Source: Parvularcula sp. BBD 1991-13
GTDB taxonomy: Bacteria > Pseudomonadota > Alphaproteobacteria > Caulobacterales > Parvularculaceae
DNA: 64,000 nt
Direction of reading: 5' to 3'
NCBI GenBank assembly: GCA_001657385.1
Contig: LYSZ01000004.1
Coordinates: forward strand, 186,001-250,000
Shown: positions 25,276 to 34,937 of the stretch, one piece after another
How positions within the stretch are numbered: position 1 is the first letter of the stretch
How the letters are laid out: every line of letters starts with the position of its first letter
Made by a program: the position numbers and the translations under genes
Notes under the pieces: generated by a model
The model's input: only the letters and a program-made list of their open reading frames with translations
Databases searched by the model: none
What the model was told of the DNA's origin: nothing

Positions 25276-28200
25276 ATGGCAAACAATCGTCTCTGTGGGC
25301 GTTTACTGCGCACCACGATGCTTTGCGGCGTCGCCGCCGCGGCGGCGGCGCCCGCGCTGGCCCAGGACGCCGTTGACGACATCGACGATACGATCATCGT
25401 CACCGGCTCGCGCCTGACCGACGCCAACATCGAAGCGACCAGCCCGATCACGACCATCGAAGCTGAGTTGTTCGATGTTCGCGGTACGGTCGACACCATC
25501 GATCTCGTCAACACGCTGCCGCAGGTTTATGCGGACCAGACGACCGCCTTCGCCAACGGCGCGAACGGCACGTCGACCCTGGACCTTCGCGCGCTGGGCG
25601 CGGTCCGGACTCTCGTCCTGGCCAACGGCAAGCGTTTGCCGCCGGGCGCGCCGACGCAAGGGGGCTATCCGTCGGACGTCAACCTGATCCCCGCGCCGCT
25701 GGTCGAGCGCGTTGAAATCGTGACGGGCGGCGCTTCGGCCGTTTACGGTTCGGACGCCGTCGCCGGCGTTGCGAACTTCATCCTCAAGCGCGACTTCGAG
25801 GGCGTTGAAATCGACGGCCTGTTCGGCTTCAACCAGTCCAACAACAACACCGATTTCGCTCAGGACGCGCTTCTGGCGATCGGCGAGGACCCGGTCGACG
25901 GCAGCGCCACGGACAACGCGACCTACGACATTTCCGGCGTCTTCGGCTCCAACCTGGCTGATGGCCGCGGCAACGTCACCGCGTATTTCCGCTACGCGCG
26001 CAACAATGGCCTCAACCAGGGCGATCGCGACTTCGCGCGCTGCGCGCTCGGCGAGTTCGGCGAAGAAACCCCGTTCTGCCTCGGCTCGAACCAGGGTCCG
26101 TTCCCGACCAGCTTTGTCGTCAGCCGCGAAACCGTTGACGGCACCGCCACGGGCGACCCGGTCCAGCTGGTCGACGCCAGCGGTGCGCCGATTTTCGATT
26201 CTGAGGGTGAGCCGGTGTTTTCCCGCGACTTTTCGCTGTCGCCGGACGGCTTCACGGTCGGCCTGAACAACCCGTTCAACTTCAACCCCGATAACCCGAT
26301 CCGCCGTTCGGTCGAGCGTTTCAACGCCGGGTTCAGCGGGCATTACGACATCACTGACAATGTCGAGGCGTATGCCGATTTCGGCTTCACCAGCTCCAAC
26401 TCGCCGCAGGTCATCGCGCCGTCGGCCGCTTTCGGCTCGACCATCAACCGCGTGAACTGCGACAACCCGCTGCTTTCGGACGAGTTGATCGCCCGGATCT
26501 GCGGCACCTTCGACGGCACGAGCTGGTCTCGAGACCCAGACGGCGACGGTTTCGGCCAGGCCAACATCCGCCGCCGCTTCGTCGAGGGCGGTCCGCGGAC
26601 CGACGACCGCACGCTTACCAACTATCGCGTGGTCGGCGGTTTCAAAGGCACCGCGGCCGAGCACTGGGAGTGGGACGTCTTCGGCCAGTTCGGCCGCACC
26701 GACCTGAGCCGTTTGCAGACGAACCAGGTCACGCTGACGAACCTGGAACGTGCGCTTGACATCGTCGATGACGGGTCGGGCAACATTGTCTGCCGTTCGA
26801 CGACGGTCGCTGACACGGATCCGAATTTCGATCCGAACTGCGTTCCTTTCACCACGGCTTTCGATCCGAATGCCGAGGTCGACGCTGAAGCGCTGCGCGA
26901 CTATGTCGACACGCCGACGCTCACCACCGGTTTCACGCAGCAATCCGTGTTCGGCGCCACCACCCAGGCGGACCTCGGCAATTACGGCATCGTTTCGCCC
27001 TTCGCTCAGGACGGCATCAACCTGCTGGTCGGCGCGGAATATCGCCGGGAGCAATTGTTCCGTCAGGCTGACGGCACCAACCAGGCCGGCGACCTCGTCG
27101 GTTCGGGCGGCGCGGTGACGCCGACCAACGGGTCCACGGAGCTTTACGAATTCTTCCTTGAAACGGCGATCCCGGTCATTCAGAACGCTCCGCTCATTGA
27201 CGAGTTCGGCATCTCCGGCGCGTTCCGTCGTTCGGAATACTCCTCCACCGACCTGCGCAACGGCATCGAAGGCGGCAATTTCGGCACGAACACCTTTGCG
27301 GCCGGCATCACCTACTCGCCGGTTCCGGATATCCGCATCCGGGCGCAGTTCCAGCGGGCCATCCGCGCGCCGAACGTGGACGAGCTGTTCCAGCCGCGCA
27401 ACACCGGCCTTTCCAGCCTCTCGGATCCTTGCTCCGGCGCCGATCCTTCAGCGACGGCTGCGGCTTGCGCCAACACCGGCCTCGATCCGTCGCTGTTCGG
27501 ATTTGTTCCGGAAGATTCCGGTCAGCTGAACACGCGCACCGGCGGCAACCCGGACCTGACGCCTGAAATCGCCGACACCTATACGGTTGGCGTCATTGTT
27601 CAGCCGCGTCAGATCGAGAACCTGACCGTGTCCGTCGATTACTACAACATCGACATCACGGACGCGATCGATACGATCCCGCCGGACTTCACCATCAACA
27701 CCTGTCTCGCGACGGGCAGCCCGGAATTCTGTTCGCTGATCCAACGCGGACCGGACGGAACGCTGACCTTCTTCCCGCGCGAGCTGTCGTTCATCGACGA
27801 GTCCGACCAGAATATCGGCGGCTTCGCCACGTCGGGCATCGATATCTCCGTTCAGTACGCCTACGACCTCGGTTCGCTCGGCGACCTCGCCTTCGGCTAT
27901 AACTCCACTTACCAGCTGAAGAACGAGCAGACGCCGGTGCCGGGCCAGGGAACGTTCGACTGCGTCGGTTTCTATGACGCCGGTTGTGAGGACCCTGACT
28001 TCCAGTACCGCCACAACATGACGGTCGGCTACAACACGCCGTGGGATGTCCGGTTCAACCTTCTGTGGCGTTACATCGGCGCGGTTGACCGCATCGACTC
28101 GATCGACGGCGCGACCGGAGAGATCACCACCTTCGGCGATATCGGCCTCGGCAACCTGACCTCTGCGACGCTTGAAGCGCAGAACTATGTCGACATTGCC

Positions 28201-28386
28201 GCGTTCTGGACGGCGACCGAAAATGTTGAGCTGCGCTTCGGCGTCAACAATGTCTTCGACAACGATCCGCCGATCCTGCCGCAGTTCGGCCCGTCGCCGA
28301 CCGCGAACACGGAAGGCAACACCGTCGCCGGCGTTTATGACGCGGCTGGCCGCTTCATCTTTGTCGGCGCCAACATCCGCTTCTAA
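25276..28386 (+). CDS. TonB-dependent outer-membrane receptor
   Basis: A 1036-residue outer-membrane importer. A signal peptide (residues about 1-29, cleavage after ALA-Q in APALAQDAV) is followed by a TonB-box-like stretch (DDTIIVTGSR near residue 37), a plug domain (about 45-165; LVERVEIVTGGASAVYGSDAVAGVANFI) and a 22-strand barrel ending in aromatic Phe. Several cysteine pairs occur in predicted extracellular loops. The plug and barrel style resembles the Caulobacter/Sphingomonas group of large receptors. The substrate cannot be inferred. GGAGGG precedes the ATG. It has a private promoter region with CtrA-like boxes and its own terminator. Confidence 0.94.
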   Translation: MANNRLCGRLLRTTMLCGVAAAAAAPALAQDAVDDIDDTIIVTGSRLTDANIEATSPITTIEAELFDVRGTVDTIDLVNTLPQVYADQTTAFANGANGTSTLDLRALGAVRTLVLANGKRLPPGAPTQGGYPSDVNLIPAPLVERVEIVTGGASAVYGSDAVAGVANFILKRDFEGVEIDGLFGFNQSNNNTDFAQDALLAIGEDPVDGSATDNATYDISGVFGSNLADGRGNVTAYFRYARNNGLNQGDRDFARCALGEFGEETPFCLGSNQGPFPTSFVVSRETVDGTATGDPVQLVDASGAPIFDSEGEPVFSRDFSLSPDGFTVGLNNPFNFNPDNPIRRSVERFNAGFSGHYDITDNVEAYADFGFTSSNSPQVIAPSAAFGSTINRVNCDNPLLSDELIARICGTFDGTSWSRDPDGDGFGQANIRRRFVEGGPRTDDRTLTNYRVVGGFKGTAAEHWEWDVFGQFGRTDLSRLQTNQVTLTNLERALDIVDDGSGNIVCRSTTVADTDPNFDPNCVPFTTAFDPNAEVDAEALRDYVDTPTLTTGFTQQSVFGATTQADLGNYGIVSPFAQDGINLLVGAEYRREQLFRQADGTNQAGDLVGSGGAVTPTNGSTELYEFFLETAIPVIQNAPLIDEFGISGAFRRSEYSSTDLRNGIEGGNFGTNTFAAGITYSPVPDIRIRAQFQRAIRAPNVDELFQPRNTGLSSLSDPCSGADPSATAAACANTGLDPSLFGFVPEDSGQLNTRTGGNPDLTPEIADTYTVGVIVQPRQIENLTVSVDYYNIDITDAIDTIPPDFTINTCLATGSPEFCSLIQRGPDGTLTFFPRELSFIDESDQNIGGFATSGIDISVQYAYDLGSLGDLAFGYNSTYQLKNEQTPVPGQGTFDCVGFYDAGCEDPDFQYRHNMTVGYNTPWDVRFNLLWRYIGAVDRIDSIDGATGEITTFGDIGLGNLTSATLEAQNYVDIAAFWTATENVELRFGVNNVFDNDPPILPQFGPSPTANTEGNTVAGVYDAAGRFIFVGANIRF

Positions 28387-28429
28387 GCAGAGGCGCCCCC
28401 AACCCCGGTTGGGATAACAAGACCCAGGA

Positions 28430-28458
28430 ACGCCCCGCCATACCGGCGGGGCGTTTTT
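28430..28458 (+). terminator. Intrinsic terminator of the TonB receptor gene
   Basis: Perfect 10-bp stem ACGCCCCGCC / GGCGGGGCGT with a 5-nt loop, followed by TTTTT. It lies 44 bp after the stop codon. A smaller hairpin (CCCAAC/GTTGGG) precedes it. Confidence 0.92.
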
Positions 28459-28644
28459 GTTTGCGCGGGCTCTTGGCGTGACGCCTTTGCGCGGTAAGCT
28501 GTTCGTGGTTGCGTCACGCCATGACATGGCGGCGTGGCCTTGGGGCGCAAAAAAGGGTAAGAGCGAGGGGGCCCGCGCCGGTGATCGGCGAAGACCGTTT
28601 CTTGAAAAAATTACCTGAATGCGGGCGCCGCGCCTGCCCGCCCG

Positions 28645-29331
28645 TTATTTGAGCCGTTCGACGAGGAACGGACGTTTTACGCCGCTGACCGAGAGTCTGT
28701 ATCCGCTGACGGCGCCGCGCTTGACTTCCGCCGTGTAATCGCGACTGCCGAACAGCCGGGCCGGGTTGTCGTCGGATGATTTCTGGCACCAGATCTGGCC
28801 GTTCTCCAGGAAGAAAATGTATTTCTTGTTTCGCGTGACCGCGAAATCAACGACCTTGGCCGTTTGCGTTTCAGCCTCTTTTTCATCGCCGTCGTCGTCC
28901 GAGCCCGAACCGCGGTTTCTGGCGATGACCTGTTCCGCGCCAAGTCCCGTCGGCTGCGCTTCGGCGGTGTTCGGCGTCGCGTCGTCTTTCCCGGCGCCGT
29001 CATCCGCCGCCGCGACCTGCGCGGCGGGCGGCGGATCGGTCTCTCCTTCGTCGGGGAGGTCTTCGCCACCGTCATTCCGGGCGACGGCAGTGTCGGGCGC
29101 GCTTTCGGAGGCTTTTTCGGCGCGGGCGCCTTCATCCCCCGTGAGCTTGCGGATGGCTGTTTCGAGACAGGCGATGCGTTCGCTCTGGCCGGTGGCGTTG
29201 TCGCGGCATTGCGCGATCGGATCGGCGGTCGGGCCGGCGATCTGAGCGCTTGCGGGCGAGGCGGCGACGACGGCGCTCGCGCTTATCATGCTGATGAAAG
29301 CGGCGCGGCCGCCGATGGGCGATAGCGTCAC
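28645..29331 (-). CDS. Secreted/periplasmic protein of unknown function
   Basis: A 228-residue protein that I do not recognise. GTG at 29331 is chosen because GGGAGGG lies 5 bp upstream. The signal peptide ends PASA-Q near residue 30. Next come a short conserved-looking part with two cysteines (QCRDNATGQSERIACLE), a long acidic, alanine/glutamate-rich linker (residues about 55-160) and a C-terminal block of about 60 residues (YIFFLENGQIWCQK, GYRLSVSGVKRPFLVERLK) that probably folds into a small beta domain. It lies upstream of ahpD only in opposite order of reading and seems independent. Confidence 0.7.
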   Translation of the reverse strand: MTLSPIGGRAAFISMISASAVVAASPASAQIAGPTADPIAQCRDNATGQSERIACLETAIRKLTGDEGARAEKASESAPDTAVARNDGGEDLPDEGETDPPPAAQVAAADDGAGKDDATPNTAEAQPTGLGAEQVIARNRGSGSDDDGDEKEAETQTAKVVDFAVTRNKKYIFFLENGQIWCQKSSDDNPARLFGSRDYTAEVKRGAVSGYRLSVSGVKRPFLVERLK

Positions 29332-29440
29332 GAAAACCCTCCCTGTGCAAACCGGAAAGGTCACAATAGGCCGGGGCGGGCGTCCGCGCCAGTGGTCGAT
29401 GCGCCGCCCGGCCCTCAAAATGGCCCGCGTCTCGCCAGGT

Positions 29441-29971
29441 TCAGGCGGCGGCGGCTTCCGCGGTCAGGATCGCCGCGGCGGCGTTGACCACGGACGCGAT
29501 GCGCAGGGCGGCCTGCACCTGCTCCTGGGTGAGACCGGCTTTGCGCACGACCTTTTCATGGGAGTCGAGGCACATGCCGCAGCCATTGACCGCGGAGACG
29601 GCAAGCGACCAGAGTTCGAAATCGACCTTGTCGACGCCGGGCTTGCCGATCACGTTCATGCGCAGCTTGGCCGGCATTTTTGCGTATTCGTTCGTCTCCA
29701 TCAGGTGCGTCGCGCGGTAATAGACGTTGTTCATCGCCATGATCGCCGCGGCGGCCTTGGCGCCGGCAACGGCGTCGTCGCTCAAGACGGGCGCGACCTC
29801 GGCTTCGATCGCCTTGATCACGTCGCTATTGCCCGTCGCATGCGCCGAGGCGAGAAACGCGCCCCATTTCTGCTGGTCCGAGAGAACGCTTTCGCTCGAC
29901 AGCATGCCGAGATTGAGGCGAATGTCCTTGGCGTAATCCGGGATCCGGTCCCGTAAACTGTCGATGCTCAT
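29441..29971 (-). CDS. ahpD: Alkyl hydroperoxide reductase AhpD-type (carboxymuconolactone decarboxylase fold)
   Basis: A 176-residue all-helical AhpD protein. The active-site motif is [11 protein letters not shown] near residues 129-139: a CxxC pair with the histidine four residues on, as in mycobacterial AhpD, where it has weak peroxidase activity and reduces AhpC. It starts downstream of ahpC on the same strand with 86 bp between them, so AhpC-AhpD likely form a peroxidase-reductant pair under the divergent oxyR. Confidence 0.93.
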   Translation of the reverse strand: MSIDSLRDRIPDYAKDIRLNLGMLSSESVLSDQQKWGAFLASAHATGNSDVIKAIEAEVAPVLSDDAVAGAKAAAAIMAMNNVYYRATHLMETNEYAKMPAKLRMNVIGKPGVDKVDFELWSLAVSAVNGCGMCLDSHEKVVRKAGLTQEQVQAALRIASVVNAAAAILTAEAAAA

Positions 29972-30056
29972 GATGGCTCCTTTGTCGTGTTAAAGCCGGC
30001 GGACCGCGCCGCGTCTGGCGGTCGCGCCGGCATGGATCGGTTTGGCGTCGCGCCGC

Positions 30057-30602
30057 TTAAAGCGTGTCGCCGCCGACCGGGCGGTTGCACGGACAAAGCT
30101 CGTCCGTTTGCAGACCGTCGAGCACGCGAAGCGTGTCCTGCGGGTTGCGGCCGACATTCAGGTTGTTCACGTAGACGTGCTGAATGACGTTGTGCGGATC
30201 GACCACGAAGGTCGCGCGCAGGGCGACGCCCTCCGCCGAGCGGATGCCAAGACCGTCGATCAGCGATCCCGTGGTGTCGGCGAATTGCCAGGCCGGGTGC
30301 TTGTCGAGATCGGGATGGTCGCGCCGCCATGCGAGTTTGCAGAACTCGTTGTCCGAGCTGCCGCCCATGACGACCGCGTCGCGGTCCTCAAATTCCTTCG
30401 CGAGCCGGCCGAACTCGGCGATTTCCGTCGGGCAGACGAAGGTGAAGTCTTTCGGGTAGAAGTAGATGATTTTCCATTTTCCGGAAAAGCTGTCCTGGGT
30501 GATGTCTTCGAAAGCCGAAACGCCGTCTTCTTCGTGGGCGTTAAAGCCTGGTTTTACGCCAACAACCGTGAAATCCGGCAATTTGTCTCCGACGCCTAGC
30601 AT
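30057..30602 (-). CDS. ahpC: AhpC-type peroxiredoxin
   Basis: Typical 2-Cys peroxiredoxin reducing H2O2, organic peroxides and peroxynitrite. The 181-residue protein has the peroxidatic cysteine in DFTFVCPTEIAEF (Cys57) and resolving cysteines in ELCPCNRPVGG (Cys170/Cys172). ATG 30602 has AGGAG upstream and fits the family N-terminus. It is divergent from oxyR across 153 bp, the classical arrangement for OxyR-controlled ahpC. Confidence 0.95.
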   Translation of the reverse strand: MLGVGDKLPDFTVVGVKPGFNAHEEDGVSAFEDITQDSFSGKWKIIYFYPKDFTFVCPTEIAEFGRLAKEFEDRDAVVMGGSSDNEFCKLAWRRDHPDLDKHPAWQFADTTGSLIDGLGIRSAEGVALRATFVVDPHNVIQHVYVNNLNVGRNPQDTLRVLDGLQTDELCPCNRPVGGDTL

Positions 30603-30755
30603 GGGAGGTCTCCTCATCATTCATGAATTACGGAAAAAGATATGGCTGTCCTAACCATGCGCCTTCAATAGACCAGTTGGAAATTTAAGCAAATTGATTA
30701 TGTTTCTAACTCGCATCGATTATTCCGATGTGCGTCGGCGTTTTGAGAGTGAATC

Positions 30756-31655
30756 ATGTCCATACCCGCCCTGCCTACCCTGCGTCAGCTTCAGTTCTTC
30801 ATGGCGCTGATCCGGCGCCAGTCCTTTTCCAAAGCCGCGGACGACTGTTTCGTTTCGCAATCCACTCTTTCCTCGGCGATCAAGGAAATGGAATTGCTGC
30901 TGGGGCGTCAGCTTGTCGACCGTTCCACCCGCTCCTTCGCCCTTACCCCGGCGGGGGAGGAGGTGGCCGCCCGCGCCTCGGAAATCCTGGCCGCCACGGA
31001 GGACCTGGTGCGCGCGGCGAGCGGGCGCCGGCCGCTGGAAGGCGCGTTCCACCTCGGGGTGATTCCGACGGTTGCGCCGTTCCTGCTGCCGCGGGCGACC
31101 CAGGACCTCAACAAGTCGCATCCGACGCTGGAGCTTTACCTGCGCGAAGACCTGACGGCGGCGCTGGCCGAGCGGCTGTCCGCGGGGCTGATCGACGCGG
31201 CGCTCATGGCGTTTCCCTATGAAATCGCCGGCGCCGACAGCATCGAGATCGCGGACGATCCGTTCTGGTTCGCCTGCGCCCCGGATCACGAGTTCGCCGG
31301 GCGCGATGCGCTTGACACCGACGACCTCGCGGGGTGTGAGCTGTTGCTGCTGGAGGACGGTCATTGCCTTCGCGAGCATGCGATTGACGCCTGCCAGCTC
31401 GCCAACCGGAGCGCATCGTCGTCCTTCGGCGGGACCAGCCTGTTCACCCTGGCGCAGATGGCGCGAACCGGGCTCGGCGCGACCCTGCTGCCGGAAATGG
31501 CGGTGCGCGACGGCCTCGCCAAGGCCGCCGGCCTCGTCGCCATTCCGTTCCGCGATCCCAAGCCGTCGCGCAAGATCGGCGTCGCCTGGCGGCGCGGCTC
31601 GGGCCGCCGCGACGAAGCCGAGGCGGTCGCCAAGGTCTTCGCCGCCCAGTTCTGA
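30756..31655 (+). CDS. oxyR: Hydrogen-peroxide-sensing regulator OxyR
   Basis: A 299-residue LysR regulator with the complete OxyR redox switch: Cys204 in LLEDGHCLREHA and Cys213 in DACQLA, equivalent to E. coli Cys199 and Cys208 and nine residues apart. The N-terminal helix-turn-helix is FSKAADDCFVSQSTLSSAIKEME. Oxidation forms the intramolecular disulfide and activates peroxide-defence genes. It is divergent from ahpC-ahpD, its probable targets. In contrast, the paralogue at 10995-11945 has lost the first cysteine. Confidence 0.95.
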   Translation: MSIPALPTLRQLQFFMALIRRQSFSKAADDCFVSQSTLSSAIKEMELLLGRQLVDRSTRSFALTPAGEEVAARASEILAATEDLVRAASGRRPLEGAFHLGVIPTVAPFLLPRATQDLNKSHPTLELYLREDLTAALAERLSAGLIDAALMAFPYEIAGADSIEIADDPFWFACAPDHEFAGRDALDTDDLAGCELLLLEDGHCLREHAIDACQLANRSASSSFGGTSLFTLAQMARTGLGATLLPEMAVRDGLAKAAGLVAIPFRDPKPSRKIGVAWRRGSGRRDEAEAVAKVFAAQF

Positions 31656-31665
31656 TCCCGCCGGC

Positions 31666-32826
31666 TCACGCCGGACCCGCGCCGTCCTTTTCGCGCGCGT
31701 GCGTTTCGGGAGCGTCGAGCGGCGGGTGCTTCATCTCGGCGATTTTCCCGTCCGACGACAGCATGATCGCGATCGGCCGCGTGGAGCGGAACTGAGTCAG
31801 CACGATCATCAGCGTCACGGTCATCGGCACGCTGAGCAAAAGGCCGGCGAATCCCCACATGGACCCCCATACGCCGAGGGTGAACAGGATCACCAGCGGG
31901 CTGAGGTTAAGCGTCCGCCCGACGATGCGCGGCTCGATGACGTTGCTCATCACCTGTTCCGCGGTCAACAGGCTCGCCAGCGTGATCGCCGCCATGCGCA
32001 CGCCGCCGCCTTCCGGCTGCACCAGCGCCAGGAGCACCGGCAGCGTAATCGCCGAGGCGGCGCCGAAAATCGGGATATAGTTCAGGATAAAGATCAGCAG
32101 CGCCCAGAAGCCCGCGAACTGGACCCCGATAATCGACATGATGACGTAGCTCGCCGTCGCCGTAACCAGGTTCGACATGGTTTTGACGGTGATGTACTGG
32201 CGCACCATGACGCCGATATCGGCGATGGTTTCGTTGATGATGCTGCGCTGGCGCTCGTCGGCGCCGAGCAGGCTGATTTTCTTGAACAGCCGGCCCCGCT
32301 CGATCAGCAGAAAGACCAGGTAAAGAAAAACCGTGATGAACGTAAGGAAATTCGACGTCAGCCCGCGCAGGCTGCCCGCGGCCTGGGCCAGGAACGGACG
32401 GATGATGTCGACCGCCGCCTGCTGGATCTGGTCGAAGCCGCCGACCAGTTCCGCCGGAACGAAGCCCACGCCGCGCAGATAGGAGAGCCCGTCTTCAAGC
32501 AGGTCGCGCAGCCGACGTTCGTAATTGGGCCAGTCGCTGAGGAGGGTTTCCACATTCGCCCGGATGATTTCCACAAAGATCACCGCGCCGGCCCCGATCA
32601 GGATGAACGCAATCATGTAGCCGACCCAGTCCGGCATGTACCGCCCGATGAGCGGCGTGCGGCGGACGTTTTCCTTCAGCGTGAAAATCAGGAAGCCGAG
32701 AAAGCCTGCGACCACGAGCGGGATCAGCACGCCCCGGCCGACATAGGCCACAAAGCCGATAAGAACCGCGATTGCGAGCCCGTAAAAGGTTCGGGCGATG
32801 CCGGCGCGCCGGATGTCGTCGGGCAT
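31666..32826 (-). CDS. AI-2E family transporter (permease)
   Basis: A 386-residue inner-membrane protein of the AI-2E (TqsA/YdiK) family, which exports autoinducer-2 or, in other members, acts in Na+/H+ exchange. About eight membrane segments are visible with a large loop after the third. Typical C-terminal stretches are FILNYIPIFGAASAI, IEPRIVGRTLNLSPLVIL and LLSVPMTV. ATG 32826 has AGGAGA eight bases upstream; the much longer frame to 33852 is antisense to pabB and spurious. It converges with oxyR and is divergent from pabB. Confidence 0.9.
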   Translation of the reverse strand: MPDDIRRAGIARTFYGLAIAVLIGFVAYVGRGVLIPLVVAGFLGFLIFTLKENVRRTPLIGRYMPDWVGYMIAFILIGAGAVIFVEIIRANVETLLSDWPNYERRLRDLLEDGLSYLRGVGFVPAELVGGFDQIQQAAVDIIRPFLAQAAGSLRGLTSNFLTFITVFLYLVFLLIERGRLFKKISLLGADERQRSIINETIADIGVMVRQYITVKTMSNLVTATASYVIMSIIGVQFAGFWALLIFILNYIPIFGAASAITLPVLLALVQPEGGGVRMAAITLASLLTAEQVMSNVIEPRIVGRTLNLSPLVILFTLGVWGSMWGFAGLLLSVPMTVTLMIVLTQFRSTRPIAIMLSSDGKIAEMKHPPLDAPETHAREKDGAGPA

Positions 32827-32955
32827 GGTCGTCTCCTGCAGCCTCGCGTTTCCATTAGGACGATTTGACCGGCGCCGCCAGCCGCCAACGCTGTGCGGCC
32901 CGCGCCGCCGGTGCTGGCGCTTTCCTTTGCGCCGGCGAGCGAGTAGCAAGGGGCT

Positions 32956-34359
32956 ATGACGGCTGGCGGCGATGTGATTGTCCAGGAACTGGCGTGGCGC
33001 GCGCCCGAAACGGCGTTTGCGCCTTTCGCCGGGCGCGCCCACGCGCACCTGTTGCATTCCGGCCCCGCCGCCCGCGACGGCGCGTGGTCCATCATCGTCG
33101 CGTCCCCGTCCGAGATCGTCAGCGCCGCCGATCCCGCCTTCGCCGCCGATCCGCTTGCCGCCCTGCGCGCGCGGATCGCGCCCCCGGCGTCGGACATGTC
33201 GGAGGCGGACTTGGCGGCGTTTCCTTTCGTTTCCGGCCTGATCGGCTTTGCCGGCTACGAGGCGGCGCGGTTCGTCGAGCCGTCCCTGCGTCTGCCCGCC
33301 TCGCCGCTTGCGTTGCCCGATCTGGCGTTCGGGCGGTACGAGGCGGCGGCGGCGTTCTCGCGGCGGCGCCGCCGGGCGTGGATCGTCGGCCGCGACGCGC
33401 GGGCCTGCGCGCGGTTGCGCGACGCGCTGGAGGCGGGCCATGCGGGCGTCGATGCCGGGCGGTGCGCGGCGCCCTCCGCGTTCGGCGCCGCCGCGTCGAA
33501 TATCGCGCCGGACGCCTACCGCGCGGCGGTCGCCGGGGTCATCGAGGATATTCTTGACGGGGAGTATTACCAGGCCAACCTTTCTCACCGGCTGTCGGCT
33601 CGTGCGCAACGGGCGTTTTCGAGCTACGATCTGTTTCGCGTCATGGCGCGCGACAGCGACGCGGATTTTGCGGCCCTGCTGCAGTATCCCGAGGGCGACA
33701 TCCTCTCCAATTCGCCGGAGCGTTTCTTTCGCATCGACCTGACGCCGGCGGGGGAGCAGCGCATCGTCGCCGAGCCGGTCAAGGGAACGCGGCCGCGCGG
33801 GCGGACGCCGGCGGAAGACGCGCGCCTCGCAGAAGATCTGTTCTCGGATCAAAAAGATCGTGCAGAGAACGTCATGATCGCCGACCTGATGCGCAACGAT
33901 CTGTCCCGCATCTGCCGGGACCGGTCGATATGCGAGGAGGCGATTTGCGAGCTGCGGTCATACGCGAACGTGCATCATCTCGTCTCTCGGATCAGCGGCG
34001 TTCTGCGGCCGGGCGCGAATGCGGTCGACGCATTCGCCGCGCTGTTTCCCTGCGGATCGATCACCGGCGCCCCCAAGCTTGCGGCGATGGAGGCGATCGC
34101 GCGGATCGAGGGCGTCGGTCGCGGCCCTTACTGCGGTGCAGTGGGGTATATCGACGATCGCGGCAATGCGGATTTCGCCGTCGCCATCCGCACCGCCGTT
34201 ACGACGCCCGACAGGCGCTGTCTGGTCGCGCCCGTCGGCGGCGGCGTGACGCTGCAATCAAGTCCGTGTAGCGAGTATAAGGAAACCATCGACAAGGCCA
34301 GGGACACCCTTGGCGCGCTGGGCGTCGCCTTGCCCGACGCGATGGAGGCTGTTTCGTGA
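32956..34359 (+). CDS. pabB: Aminodeoxychorismate synthase component I
   Basis: Converts chorismate with ammonia into 4-amino-4-deoxychorismate. The 467-residue protein has the chorismate-binding fold. The PVKGTRPRG motif near residue 275 carries the lysine diagnostic of PabB (TrpE has alanine there). Other signatures are FSDQKDRAENVMIADLMRNDL, FPCGSITGAPK and GPYCGAVGYID. It is first in a pabB-pabA-pabC-adenylating enzyme operon in which successive genes overlap by 4 bp. Confidence 0.94.
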   Translation: MTAGGDVIVQELAWRAPETAFAPFAGRAHAHLLHSGPAARDGAWSIIVASPSEIVSAADPAFAADPLAALRARIAPPASDMSEADLAAFPFVSGLIGFAGYEAARFVEPSLRLPASPLALPDLAFGRYEAAAAFSRRRRRAWIVGRDARACARLRDALEAGHAGVDAGRCAAPSAFGAAASNIAPDAYRAAVAGVIEDILDGEYYQANLSHRLSARAQRAFSSYDLFRVMARDSDADFAALLQYPEGDILSNSPERFFRIDLTPAGEQRIVAEPVKGTRPRGRTPAEDARLAEDLFSDQKDRAENVMIADLMRNDLSRICRDRSICEEAICELRSYANVHHLVSRISGVLRPGANAVDAFAALFPCGSITGAPKLAAMEAIARIEGVGRGPYCGAVGYIDDRGNADFAVAIRTAVTTPDRRCLVAPVGGGVTLQSSPCSEYKETIDKARDTLGALGVALPDAMEAVS

Positions 34360-34937
34360 TCCTCGTGATCGACAATTACGATTCCTTTGTGCACAATCTC
34401 GCCCGCTATGTGCGCCTGGCCGGAGCCGAAACGCACATTATACGGAACGACGCCGTCACCGTGGGCGACGCGCTGGCGCTGGCTCCGTCGGGGGTCGTGA
34501 TCTCGCCGGGGCCGAAAGGCCCTGGGGAGGCGGGCGTTTCCATGGACATCATCCGGGCGCTGCCGGGCGACACGCCGCTTCTCGGCGTGTGTCTCGGCCA
34601 CCAGTGCCTTGTCCGGGCGTTCGGCGGCGCGGTTGAGCGCGCGCGGCGGCCGCTGCATGGGCTGTCGAGCGTGTTGCGTCATGACGGGAGCGGATTGTTC
34701 GCAGGCGTTGCATCGCCGACCGAGATCGGGCGCTATCACTCGCTGATCGCGACGCCGGCGCCGGACGGCGAGATCGCGCCGGTTGCGTGGAGCGAGGAGG
34801 GCGAGGTGATGGCGGTCGCGCATCGCGCAAGGCCGTGGTTCGGCGTTCAGTTCCACCCGGAATCGCTGTTGACGACGGAGGGCCTGAAAATGATCGGCAA
34901 TTTTATCGCCTGCTGTAAAGACCGGCGCGGCGCATGA
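34356..34937 (+). CDS. pabA: Aminodeoxychorismate synthase component II (glutamine amidotransferase)
   Basis: Supplies ammonia from glutamine to PabB. The 193-residue class I amidotransferase has ISPGPKGPGEAG, the nucleophile in GVCLGHQCLVRAFGG (Cys about residue 79) and the His-Glu pair in FHPESLLTTEG. Starts with GTG in GTGA overlapping the pabB stop. TrpG-type paralogues look similar, but the PabB partner fixes the assignment here. Confidence 0.93.
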   Translation: MILVIDNYDSFVHNLARYVRLAGAETHIIRNDAVTVGDALALAPSGVVISPGPKGPGEAGVSMDIIRALPGDTPLLGVCLGHQCLVRAFGGAVERARRPLHGLSSVLRHDGSGLFAGVASPTEIGRYHSLIATPAPDGEIAPVAWSEEGEVMAVAHRARPWFGVQFHPESLLTTEGLKMIGNFIACCKDRRGA

